Of a stretch of 8,767 nt of DNA, positions 1 through 6,802 are shown one piece after another; within the stretch, counting starts at the first letter, position 1; each line of letters begins with the position of its first letter. Source of the stretch: Gammaproteobacteria bacterium. GTDB taxonomy: Bacteria; Pseudomonadota; Gammaproteobacteria; UWMA-0217. The notes beneath the pieces were generated by a model that saw only the letters and a list, made by a program, of their open reading frames with translations, was not told where the DNA came from and made no database searches. The position numbers were made by a program, and so were the translations under genes. Location: assembly GCA_027031685.1 (NCBI GenBank), contig JALVPS010000468.1:1-8767 (forward strand), given 5' to 3'.

Positions 1-619
1 TGAGCATGATGCCCGCCGTGTGCGGCCCCACCGCGGCCTGCAGGGCGGCCAGGTCCACGTCGCCATTGGCGTCGGTGGGGATCTCGCGCACCGTGTAGCC
101 GCACATGACGGCGGTGGCCGGGTTGGTACCGTGGGCCGCGTCGGGCACCAGGATCTCGCGCCGCTCGCTGTCGCCGCGCGCGTCGTGATAGGCGCGGATC
201 ATGGCCACGCCGGCGAACTCGCCCTGGGCGCCGGCCATGGGCGTGAGCGACACGCCGGCCATGCCGGTCACCTCGCGCAGCATCTCCTGCAGCTCGTAGA
301 GGATGGACAGCAGGCCCTGGCTGTGGGAGGCCGGCGTGTGGGGATGACGGTCGAGGAACCCGCTCAGCATGGCCAGCCGGTTGGCGGCGCGCGGGTTGTA
401 CTTCATGGTGCAGGAGCCGAGCGGATAGAAGTGCGTGTCGATGGAGAAGTTCTTCTGCGACAGGCGCGTGTAGTGGCGCACCACCTGCAGCTCGGACACC
501 TCCGGCAGACCCAGCGGCGACTGGCGCAGCCGGTCCGCCGGCAGGTCCACCGCCGGCATCGTGGCGGGCATCTGCGCCCGCGCCCGGCGGCCGGGCACGG
601 CGTGGTCGAAGATCAGCAT
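1..619 (-). CDS. gcvPB: Glycine dehydrogenase (decarboxylating) subunit 2, N-terminal 206 residues; cut by window edge
   Basis: This is the PLP-carrying half of the two-subunit P-protein of the glycine cleavage system, which decarboxylates glycine and passes the aminomethyl group to lipoyl-GcvH in the cytoplasm. The visible part begins MLIFDHAVPGRRARAQMP. It shows GcvPB hallmarks: SQKNFSIDTHFYPLGSCTMK (about residues 54-73), HPHTPASHSQGL (92-103), SLTPMAGAQGEFAG (124-137) and AHGTNPATA (162-170). The PLP-binding lysine lies further on and is not visible. The ATG at 619 fits the usual GcvPB N-terminus. It follows the tpx stop by 17 nt, with only a weak GGGGCG-like ribosome site. It should pair with the gcvPA product, although tpx separates the two genes. 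The reading frame is open to the window edge. Family assignment is very secure from the motifs. Confidence 0.95.
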   Translation of the reverse strand, partial: MLIFDHAVPGRRARAQMPATMPAVDLPADRLRQSPLGLPEVSELQVVRHYTRLSQKNFSIDTHFYPLGSCTMKYNPRAANRLAMLSGFLDRHPHTPASHSQGLLSILYELQEMLREVTGMAGVSLTPMAGAQGEFAGVAMIRAYHDARGDSERREILVPDAAHGTNPATAVMCGYTVREIPTDANGDVDLAALQAAVGPHTAGIML

Positions 620-636
620 GGGCGCGGGCGCCCCGC

Positions 637-1137
637 TCAGCCCAGGGCGGCCAGGGCCGCGTCGTAGTCCGGCTCCTGGGTGATCTCGGGCACCAGCTGG
701 GTGTAGAGGACCTTGTTGTCCTCGTCCAGCACCACCACGGCGCGGGCCGTGATGCCGGCCAGCGGGCCGTCCACGATGAGCACGCCGTAGTCCTTGGCGA
801 AGTTGCGGTCGCGCATCATGGACAGGGTCTGCACGTTGTCGATGCCCTCGGCCTGGCAGAAGCGGGCCTGGGCGAAGGGCAGGTCGGCGGAGATGGTGAG
901 GAAGACGGTGTCGTCGCGCCCCCTGGCCGCCTCGTTGAATTTCCTGGTGGAGGTGGCGCACACGCCGGTGTCCAGGCTGGGCACGATGTTGAGCAGCTTC
1001 TTCTTGCCGGCGAAGTCGGCCAGCGTCACGTCCTGCAGCTCGGCGGTGGTGAGCTTGAAGTCGGGGGCCTGGCTGCCCACCGCCGGCAGCTCGCCGTTGG
1101 TGTGGATCTCGTTGCCTTCCAGGGTAATGGTGGCCAT
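637..1137 (-). CDS. tpx: Thiol peroxidase (atypical 2-Cys peroxiredoxin)
   Basis: This 166-aa cytoplasmic peroxidase reduces H2O2 and alkyl hydroperoxides, usually with thioredoxin as reductant. It has the standard Tpx length and layout: an N-terminal ITLEGNEIHTNGELPAVGSQAPDF-type stretch (written here in part, residues 4-27), the active-site block PSLDTGVCATSTRKFNE (53-69) with peroxidatic Cys60, and resolving Cys94 in ARFCQAEGID. The third, non-essential cysteine of E. coli Tpx (Cys82) is absent; Ile82 is there instead. The open frame runs further upstream, but that extension overlaps gcvPA and does not look like protein. The ATG at 1137 starts the family-typical sequence and has a good ribosome site. 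The gene sits 25 nt after gcvPA and 17 nt before gcvPB, so it is very probably co-transcribed with the glycine cleavage genes. E. coli tpx is not located with gcv, which makes this position notable. Confidence 0.96.
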   Translation of the reverse strand: MATITLEGNEIHTNGELPAVGSQAPDFKLTTAELQDVTLADFAGKKKLLNIVPSLDTGVCATSTRKFNEAARGRDDTVFLTISADLPFAQARFCQAEGIDNVQTLSMMRDRNFAKDYGVLIVDGPLAGITARAVVVLDEDNKVLYTQLVPEITQEPDYDAALAALG

Positions 1138-1144
1138 GGTTCTC

Positions 1145-1150
1145 TCTCCT
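1145..1150 (-). promoter_or_regulatory. Shine-Dalgarno site of tpx
   Basis: On the minus strand this reads AGGAGA, 7 nt before the ATG at 1137. It supports that start over the longer in-frame extension that overlaps gcvPA. It is one of the strongest ribosome sites in the window, so tpx can probably be translated independently of gcvPA. Confidence 0.75.
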
Positions 1151-1162
1151 CTGGTCGTGGGT

Positions 1163-2518
1163 TCAGGCCAGCGCCCGCTCGAGGGCGCCGGCCAGGCGTT
1201 CGATGTCCTGCCGGTCGCGCCGCTCGGTGGCGCACAGCAGCAGGCAGTTCTCCAGCTCGGCGTAGTCGCGCCCCACCCGGTAGCCGGCCAGGATGCCGTC
1301 GTCCAGCAGGCGGCGCCAGACCGGCTCGGCGGGCCGGCCCAGGTCCAGCACCACCTCGTGGAAGTGGTGGCCGGCAAAGCGCGGCCGCAGGCCCAGGGCG
1401 GCCAGCCGCTCCATCAGGGCGCGCGTGTTGGCCCAGCAGGTGGCGGCCACGCGGCGCAGTCCCTCCGGCCCCAGCAGGGCCATGTGGATGGTGGCGGCGG
1501 TCACCAGCAGGCCCTGGTTGGTGCAGATGTTGGAGGTGGCCTTGGAGCGGCGGATGTGCTGCTCGCGCGCCTGCAGGGTGAGCACGAAGCCGGGCTTGCC
1601 GTCGGCGTCGGTGGTGCGCCCCACCAGGCGGCCCGGCATCTGCCGCACGTGGGCCTGCTTGCAGCACAGCAGGCCGAAATAGGGCCCGCCGGCGGACAGC
1701 GGCGCGCCCAGGGGCTGGCCGTCGCCGCACACGATGTCGGCGCCGTCGTCGCCCCACTCGCCGGGCGGTCTGAGCAGCGCCAGGGCCAGCGGGTTGACCA
1801 GGCCGATGACCAGCGCGCCGTTGGCGCGCGCCCAGCGGGCGAGGGCATCCACGTCCTCCAGGGCGCCGAAGAAGTTGGGCTGGGGCACCACCAGGGCGGT
1901 GACGTCCTCGCCGGCGAAGGCGTCCAGCGCGGCGAGGTCGGTGGTGCCACTGTCCGCGGCCCAGGGCAGGGGCACCAGCTCGATGCCCTGGTGGCGCACG
2001 ATGGCCTCGGCGGTGGCGCGGTAGGCGGGCGGCACGGTGGCCGGCATCAGCACGCGACGCGCCTTCGACTTGCGATTGACGCGCACGGCCATGAGCACTG
2101 CCTCGGCCAGCGCCGAGGCGCCGTCGTACAGCGAGGCGTTGGAGACGTCCATGCCGGTCAGGCCGGCCATCATGCTCTGGTACTCGTAGATGAGCTGCAG
2201 CGTGCCCTGGCTGGCCTCGGCCTGGTAGGGGGTATAGGCGGTGTAGAACTCGCCGCGGGTGACGATCTCCCACACGGCGGCGGGGATGTGGTGCTCGTAG
2301 GCGCCGGCGCCGACGAAGTTGAGCAGCGGGGCGTCCTGCGCCGCGCGGGCGGCCATGATGCGCTCGATCTCCATCTCGCCGAGGCCGTGCGGGATGCCGT
2401 CCAGCGAGGCGCCGCGCAGGGCGGTCGGGATCTCGTCGAACAGCGCCTCCAGGCGCCCGACGCCGATGGCGGCCAGCATGTCGGCCACCTCCCGCTCCGT
2501 GTGGGGGATGAAAGGCAT
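1163..2518 (-). CDS. gcvPA: Glycine dehydrogenase (decarboxylating) subunit 1
   Basis: This 451-aa protein is the N-terminal half of the P-protein in organisms that split it. It forms a complex with GcvPB to decarboxylate glycine. It has fold-type-I PLP-enzyme features without its own PLP lysine, as is normal for this subunit. Family motifs are the start MPFIPHTEREVADMLAAIG, GAGAYEHHIPAAV (70-82), EFYTAYTPYQAEASQGTLQ (90-108), SLYDGASALAEA (129-140), CGDGQPLGAPLSAGGPYFG (264-282) and the block MPGRLVGRTTDADGKPGF to SKATSNICTNQ (294-335). Length is normal for GcvPA. The ATG at 2518 starts the canonical N-terminus and has GGAG 6 nt upstream; the longer open frame runs into gcvH and was rejected. 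It lies 13 nt after gcvH. The unusual feature is that the next gene is tpx rather than gcvPB. Confidence 0.96.
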   Translation of the reverse strand: MPFIPHTEREVADMLAAIGVGRLEALFDEIPTALRGASLDGIPHGLGEMEIERIMAARAAQDAPLLNFVGAGAYEHHIPAAVWEIVTRGEFYTAYTPYQAEASQGTLQLIYEYQSMMAGLTGMDVSNASLYDGASALAEAVLMAVRVNRKSKARRVLMPATVPPAYRATAEAIVRHQGIELVPLPWAADSGTTDLAALDAFAGEDVTALVVPQPNFFGALEDVDALARWARANGALVIGLVNPLALALLRPPGEWGDDGADIVCGDGQPLGAPLSAGGPYFGLLCCKQAHVRQMPGRLVGRTTDADGKPGFVLTLQAREQHIRRSKATSNICTNQGLLVTAATIHMALLGPEGLRRVAATCWANTRALMERLAALGLRPRFAGHHFHEVVLDLGRPAEPVWRRLLDDGILAGYRVGRDYAELENCLLLCATERRDRQDIERLAGALERALA

Positions 2519-2531
2519 GGCGCGCTCCGGC

Positions 2532-2918
2532 TCAGTCGGCGATCTCGGCCGCGTAGCCGTCGGCGTCCAGCAGGTCGTCCAGCTCAGTCGCGTCGTTGAT
2601 CTCGATGGAGAACAGCCAGCCCTCGCCATAGGGGTCGGAATTGATGGTGCCCGGCTCGTCCTCCAGCAGGTCGTTGACCTCGGCCACCTCGCCGCTCACC
2701 GGGGCATACACGTCGGAGGCGGCCTTGACCGACTCCACCACCGCGCAGGCCTCCTCGGCGGTCACACTGGCGCCCACCTCCGGCAGCTCCACGTACACCA
2801 CGTCGCCCAGCAGTTCCTGGGCGTGGTCGGTGATGCCCACCGTCACCGTGCCGTCGCCGTTGTCGCGCACCCACTCGTGGGTCTTGGTGTATTTCAGATC
2901 CGCTGGAATCTCGCTCAT
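2532..2918 (-). CDS. gcvH: Glycine cleavage system H protein
   Basis: This 128-aa lipoyl carrier protein takes the aminomethyl group from the P-protein to the T-protein; its reduced lipoyl arm is reoxidised by dihydrolipoamide dehydrogenase (not in the window). The start MSEIPADLKYTKTHEWVR is typical of GcvH. The lipoylation site is Lys65 in VESVKAASDVYAP (61-73), and PLSGE-like and GEGWLF motifs follow (PVSGEV at 73-78; GEGWLF near 98-103). The length matches the family. The ATG at 2918 is preceded by a purine-rich GGGGGAGAGGAG stretch that gives a strong ribosome site. The gene lies 30 nt after gcvT and 13 nt before gcvPA, consistent with one operon. No odd residues were seen. Confidence 0.97.
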   Translation of the reverse strand: MSEIPADLKYTKTHEWVRDNGDGTVTVGITDHAQELLGDVVYVELPEVGASVTAEEACAVVESVKAASDVYAPVSGEVAEVNDLLEDEPGTINSDPYGEGWLFSIEINDATELDDLLDADGYAAEIAD

Positions 2919-2948
2919 GCCTCTCCTCTCCCCCGGCCTGTGCCGTTG

Positions 2949-4037
<1,089 letters not shown>

Positions 4038-4080
4038 GACGCAACCGTGCTGAACAGGGATCGTGCGCGATTCGATGGGT

Positions 4081-4103
4081 CCGCCTTCCGGCGGGCCACC
4101 GCC
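4081..4103 (-). promoter_or_regulatory. Candidate expression platform: three complementary arms after the glycine riboswitch
   Basis: On the minus strand the order is GGCGG (4103-4099), TGGC, CCGCC (4094-4090), GGAA, GGCGG (4085-4081). The central CCGCC can pair either with the GGCGG before it (TGGC loop) or with the GGCGG after it (GGAA, a GNRA tetraloop), but not both. The upstream arm directly abuts the 3' strand of the P1 stem of aptamer II. No U-run follows, so this is not a standard intrinsic terminator. The pairings are seen in the sequence; a switching role is inferred. Confidence 0.4.
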
Positions 4104-4104
4104 C

Positions 4105-4258
4105 CTCTGTCCGGTCACCTGAGAGATTGTCCCCCTTCGGTGGGCGTCGTGCGCCGCTCTCCAGAGCCAACATCGCCTGCCACGGTCCCTGGTGCCTGAG
4201 CGTTTCCGGGCGGAATTGCGCCTTCGGCGGGGCCGGCCGGCCCACTCTCCCATGGCAG
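4105..4258 (-). promoter_or_regulatory. Tandem glycine riboswitch (two aptamers) in the gcvT leader
   Basis: Two glycine aptamers lie in series ahead of gcvT on the minus strand. Aptamer I (4258-4177) is closed by a 9-bp P1 formed by CTGCCATGG and CCGTGGCAG (one G-U pair). It contains GGGAGAGTGG, CCGCCGAAGGCGCAA and a GGAAACGCTCAGGCACC core. A linker of about 10 nt (GCGATGTTGG) follows. Aptamer II (4166-4105) is closed by CTCTG/CAGAG and contains GGAGAGCGG, CACCGAAGGGGG and AATCTCTCAGGTGACCGGAC. These GGAGAG, CCGAAGG and CTCAGG blocks are the known glycine-riboswitch core. The RNA binds glycine and in known cases switches on glycine cleavage genes, which fits its place just before gcvT. Linker and upstream leader may form the kink-turn described for tandem aptamers; that pairing was not resolved here. 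Confidence 0.93.
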
Positions 4259-4262
4259 CCGT

Positions 4263-4279
4263 GCGGCGCCGCGCGCCGC
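4263..4279 (-). other. Perfect GC hairpin at the 5' end of the gcv leader
   Basis: The minus strand reads GCGGCGC-GCG-GCGCCGC, a perfect 7-bp all-GC stem with a 3-nt loop. It sits 4 nt before the first P1 of the riboswitch and about 10 nt after the likely transcription start. It could cap and stabilise the 5' end of the mRNA, or constrain folding of aptamer I. Function is unknown. A chance origin in GC-rich DNA is possible. Confidence 0.4.
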
Positions 4280-4294
4280 GCGTTGGAACGGGGA

Positions 4295-4321
4295 ACTATA
4301 GACGAGTTCGGCGCGGATCAA
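4295..4321 (-). promoter_or_regulatory. Candidate sigma70-type promoter of the gcv operon
   Basis: The minus strand carries TATAGT (4300-4295), five of six matches to the -10 consensus, preceded by TTGATC (4321-4316), which shares TTGA with the -35 consensus. The spacing is 15 bp, shorter than the ideal 17, so the -35 is uncertain. Transcription would start near 4288, giving a leader of about 30 nt before aptamer I. This AT-rich patch stands out from the very GC-rich surroundings and is in the right place for a riboswitch-controlled transcript. Confidence 0.55.
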
Positions 4322-4340
4322 AACCGGGCAGGGCGTGGGG

Positions 4341-4379
4341 CTGGCCCGGCGGGCCTCAGGGCCCGGCCGGGCGGGCCAG
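4341..4379 (-). repeat. Imperfect inverted repeat over the ubiI stop codon; possible terminator
   Basis: Outer arms CTGGCCCG and CGGGCCAG-like (4341-4348 and 4372-4379 region) and inner GGGCC/GGCCC segments can fold into a long GC-rich stem-loop that includes the last codons and the TGA of ubiI. A smaller hairpin, GGCCC-GCC-GGGCC, follows the stop directly. The nearest T-run (TTTT) is about 20 nt downstream, too far for a classical intrinsic terminator. It may partly terminate or protect the upstream transcript before the gcv promoter. Confidence 0.35.
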
Positions 4380-5570
4380 CTCGGGCAGGGCGGGGTCGGC
4401 GGTGCCCAGGGCCACGGCCATGAGCAGCCGCTTGAGGGGCGGCAGGCGGTCGGCCACCGACAGGCCGGCGTTGCGCAGCCAGGCCAGCGGCGGCAGGTCG
4501 TTGACGAACACCGCCTGGAAGGCCTCCATGAGGCGCAGCATGAGTCCGTTGTCGGCGGCGCGCGCCCGCTCGTAGCGGCGCAGCACGGCGAGGCTGCCCA
4601 GGTCGCGGCGCGCCGCGCCCACCACCTCGGCCAGCTGGGCGGCGTCCAGGAAGCCCAGGTTGACGCCCTGCCCGGCCAGCGGGTGGATGGTGTGGGCGGC
4701 GTCCCCCACCAGGGCAATGCGCGGCTTGACGTACTGGCGCGCCTGGCGCCCCACCAGCGGGAAGGACTGGCGCGGCCCGGCCCACAGCACCTCGCCCAGG
4801 CGCGCCTCGGCGGCATCGGTGAGGGCGGCGCGGAAGGCCTCGTCGTCCAGGGCCAGCATGTCCTCGGCGAGGGCGGCGCGCAGGCTCCACACGATGGCGC
4901 TGTGCCCCTCGGGCAGGGGCAGGAAGGCCAGCACGCCGTGGGGCAGGAAGCGCTGCCAGGCGGTGAAGTCGTGGTGCCGCTCGATGCGCACCACGGCGAC
5001 GATGGCCCGCTGGCCGTAGTCGCGCTCGCGCACGGCGATGCCGGCCGCCTCGCGCACCCGCGAGCGCGCCCCGTCGGCGCCCACCAGCAGCGGCGCGGTG
5101 AGCACCCGGCCGTCGTCCAGGGTGACGATGGCCTCGCGCGTGTCCACGGCGAAGCGCTGCAGGGGGGCCTCGCCCAGCCAGTCCACGTTGTCGCGCCCCT
5201 GCACCGCCTCCCACAGGGCGCGCTGCACCACGTCGTTCTCCACGATGTGGCCCAGGTTGGGCTGGCCCAGCTCAGTGGCGGAGAAGTGGATCTCGCCGTG
5301 GCCACCGGCGTCCCACACACGCATGTGGCTGTAGGGGGTGCAGCGCCACTGCTGGATGCGCGGCCAGGCGTGCAGGCGGGTGAGCAGGGCCTCGCTGGCG
5401 CGGTTGAGGGCCACCACGCGCGCCTGCAGCGGGCGATCGGGGTCGAAGGGGGCCGGCGCGGCGCCCGAGTCCAGCACGGCCACGCGGCATCCGGCGCGGC
5501 CGATGGCGGCGGCGGTGGCCAGCCCCACCATGCCGCCGCCCACCACGATGACGTCGTAACGATGGATCAT
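4356..5570 (-). CDS. ubiI: UbiI/VisC-type FAD-dependent ubiquinone biosynthesis hydroxylase
   Basis: This 404-aa flavoprotein monooxygenase of the UbiH/UbiF/UbiI/Coq6 family adds a ring hydroxyl during aerobic ubiquinone synthesis, probably at C5. FAD-binding motifs are the dinucleotide fold VIVVGGGMVGLATAAAIG (7-24), the Arg-containing ARVVALNRAS (50-59), the DG motif LLVGADGARSRVR (161-173) and GDAAHTIHPLAGQGVNLGF (289-307). The C-terminus has the family's DRLPPLKR block. The ATG at 5570 overlaps the ubiH stop by 4 nt and has GGAGG 4 nt upstream. In E. coli, ubiI (visC) holds this same place after ubiH, which favours UbiI over UbiF. Regioselectivity in these enzymes varies between lineages, so one copy could do more than one hydroxylation. 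A longer open frame continues antiparallel to ubiH codons and was rejected. Confidence 0.88.
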   Translation of the reverse strand: MIHRYDVIVVGGGMVGLATAAAIGRAGCRVAVLDSGAAPAPFDPDRPLQARVVALNRASEALLTRLHAWPRIQQWRCTPYSHMRVWDAGGHGEIHFSATELGQPNLGHIVENDVVQRALWEAVQGRDNVDWLGEAPLQRFAVDTREAIVTLDDGRVLTAPLLVGADGARSRVREAAGIAVRERDYGQRAIVAVVRIERHHDFTAWQRFLPHGVLAFLPLPEGHSAIVWSLRAALAEDMLALDDEAFRAALTDAAEARLGEVLWAGPRQSFPLVGRQARQYVKPRIALVGDAAHTIHPLAGQGVNLGFLDAAQLAEVVGAARRDLGSLAVLRRYERARAADNGLMLRLMEAFQAVFVNDLPPLAWLRNAGLSVADRLPPLKRLLMAVALGTADPALPELARPAGP

Positions 5571-6802
5571 GTCGCCTCCGCCGGCAGTGGCCGGCCCTGG
5601 AACAGCGGCCCGCCCTGGCCGGCGCGCCAGCCCATGCCCAGCCAGGCCAGGCGGTGCTTGAGGGGCGGCAGGCGGTCGAGCAGCAGCAGCCCGGCGGCGC
5701 GCGCGTGGGACAGGGGCGGCCAGGGGTTGGTGAACAGGCGCAGCAGGCCGTCGGTGGCGCGCTGGGTGGCGTCGATGTCCGCCTGGCGGCGGCGCGCCCA
5801 GGCGGCCAGCAGCTCCGGCGCGCCGGGGTCGGCGGCGCCGGCCAGCCGCTGGGCCAGCTCGGCCACGTCGCGCAGGGCCAGGTTGAAGCCCTGGCCGGCG
5901 ATGGGGTGCAGGGTGTGGGCGGCGTTGCCGATGAGCAGGCCGCGCCCGGCCACCAGGCGCGCCGGCCGCACCAGGCGCAGCGGGAAGCCCTGCCGCCGGC
6001 CGACGCGGCAGAAGGCCCCCAGGCGGCGCCCGAAGCGGGCCTGCAGGGCGGCCAGGAAGTCCGGCTCGTCCAGGGCCAGGGCCGCCTCGGCGCGATCCGG
6101 CGGCAGGGTCCACACGAAGGCGCAGCGGTCGCCAGCCAGCGGCAGCAGGGCCAGCGGTCCGTCCGGCGTGAAGCGCTCGAAGGCGCGCCCGGCGGGCGGG
6201 TGCCGGGGGGTGAGATTGCCGATGACGCCCCACTGGCCGTAGTCCACCTGCCGCGCGGCGATGCCCAACTGGCCGCGCAGGGGCGAGTCGCTGCCATCGG
6301 CGGCCACCAGCAGGCGGGCGCGGATGGCCTCCGGCGCGCCGTTCCCGGCCAGGCGCAGGCGCACGGCGTCGGCCTCTTGCGTCACGGCGCGCGCCTCGGC
6401 GGGGCGGAACACGGTCAGGCGCGGGTGGTCGGCCAGGCGCGCGGCCAGGGCGGCGCCCAAGTGGCGCAGGGTGAGCACGTAGCCCAGGGCCGGCAGGCGC
6501 TCGTCGCGGGCCCGCAGGCGGGTGACGCCGAAGCGGCCGCGCTCGGAAACGTGCACCTCGGTCATGGGCGTGGCGTGTGCGGCCAGCGCGTCCCACAGGC
6601 CCAAGCCAGCCAGGATCTGGCGCGAGCCCCAGCCCAGCGCCAGGCTGCGCTCGTCGTAGTCGTCGCCGTCGGCCGCCGCCGGCAGGGGGCGCGCCTCCAC
6701 CAGCGCCAGGCGCAGCCCGGTGGGGCGCAGCGCCTCGGCCAGGGTGGCGCCCACCAGGCCGCCGCCGACGATGGCCACGTCGAATGACTGCACTTCGCTC
6801 AT
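5567..6802 (-). CDS. ubiH: 2-octaprenyl-6-methoxyphenol hydroxylase-type flavoprotein (UbiH)
   Basis: This 411-aa FAD monooxygenase hydroxylates the quinone ring (C1 position in E. coli) in aerobic ubiquinone synthesis. Its motifs are the FAD fold FDVAIVGGGLVGATLAEAL (7-25), YDERSLALGWGSRQIL (49-64, the UbiH-type DxRSLAL segment), the DG motif LLVAADGSDSPLRGQLG (164-180) and LIGNAAHTLHPIAGQGFNLALRD (290-312). GNAAHTLHPIAGQGFNL is characteristic of UbiH, whereas the neighbour has GDAAHTIHPLAGQGVNL. The C-terminal DRLPPLKHRLAWLGMG resembles that of the next gene, showing they are paralogs. The ATG at 6802 overlaps the pepP stop by 4 nt (ATGA), and its own stop overlaps the ubiI start, so translation is likely coupled along the three genes. 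The ribosome site is weak (GGCGGG), in keeping with coupling. Confidence 0.93.
   Translation of the reverse strand: MSEVQSFDVAIVGGGLVGATLAEALRPTGLRLALVEARPLPAAADGDDYDERSLALGWGSRQILAGLGLWDALAAHATPMTEVHVSERGRFGVTRLRARDERLPALGYVLTLRHLGAALAARLADHPRLTVFRPAEARAVTQEADAVRLRLAGNGAPEAIRARLLVAADGSDSPLRGQLGIAARQVDYGQWGVIGNLTPRHPPAGRAFERFTPDGPLALLPLAGDRCAFVWTLPPDRAEAALALDEPDFLAALQARFGRRLGAFCRVGRRQGFPLRLVRPARLVAGRGLLIGNAAHTLHPIAGQGFNLALRDVAELAQRLAGAADPGAPELLAAWARRRQADIDATQRATDGLLRLFTNPWPPLSHARAAGLLLLDRLPPLKHRLAWLGMGWRAGQGGPLFQGRPLPAEAT

Noticed and set aside
1138..1377. An 80-codon N-terminal extension of tpx
   Set aside because: It overlaps the end of gcvPA, does not resemble Tpx, and a good ribosome site precedes the ATG at 1137.
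4038..4253. A 72-codon N-terminal extension of gcvT
   Set aside because: It would translate the riboswitch; the ATG at 4037 matches the normal GcvT N-terminus.
4356..5570. Assignment of the second hydroxylase as UbiF
   Set aside because: UbiF and UbiI are hard to tell apart by motif, but the place directly after ubiH matches ubiI. The doubt is kept in the confidence value.
5567..6802. A ubiH-ubiI fusion or frameshift, suggested by open frames running through both genes
   Set aside because: Each gene has its own start and stop with a clean 4-nt overlap and complete FAD motifs; the extended frames encode no recognisable protein.
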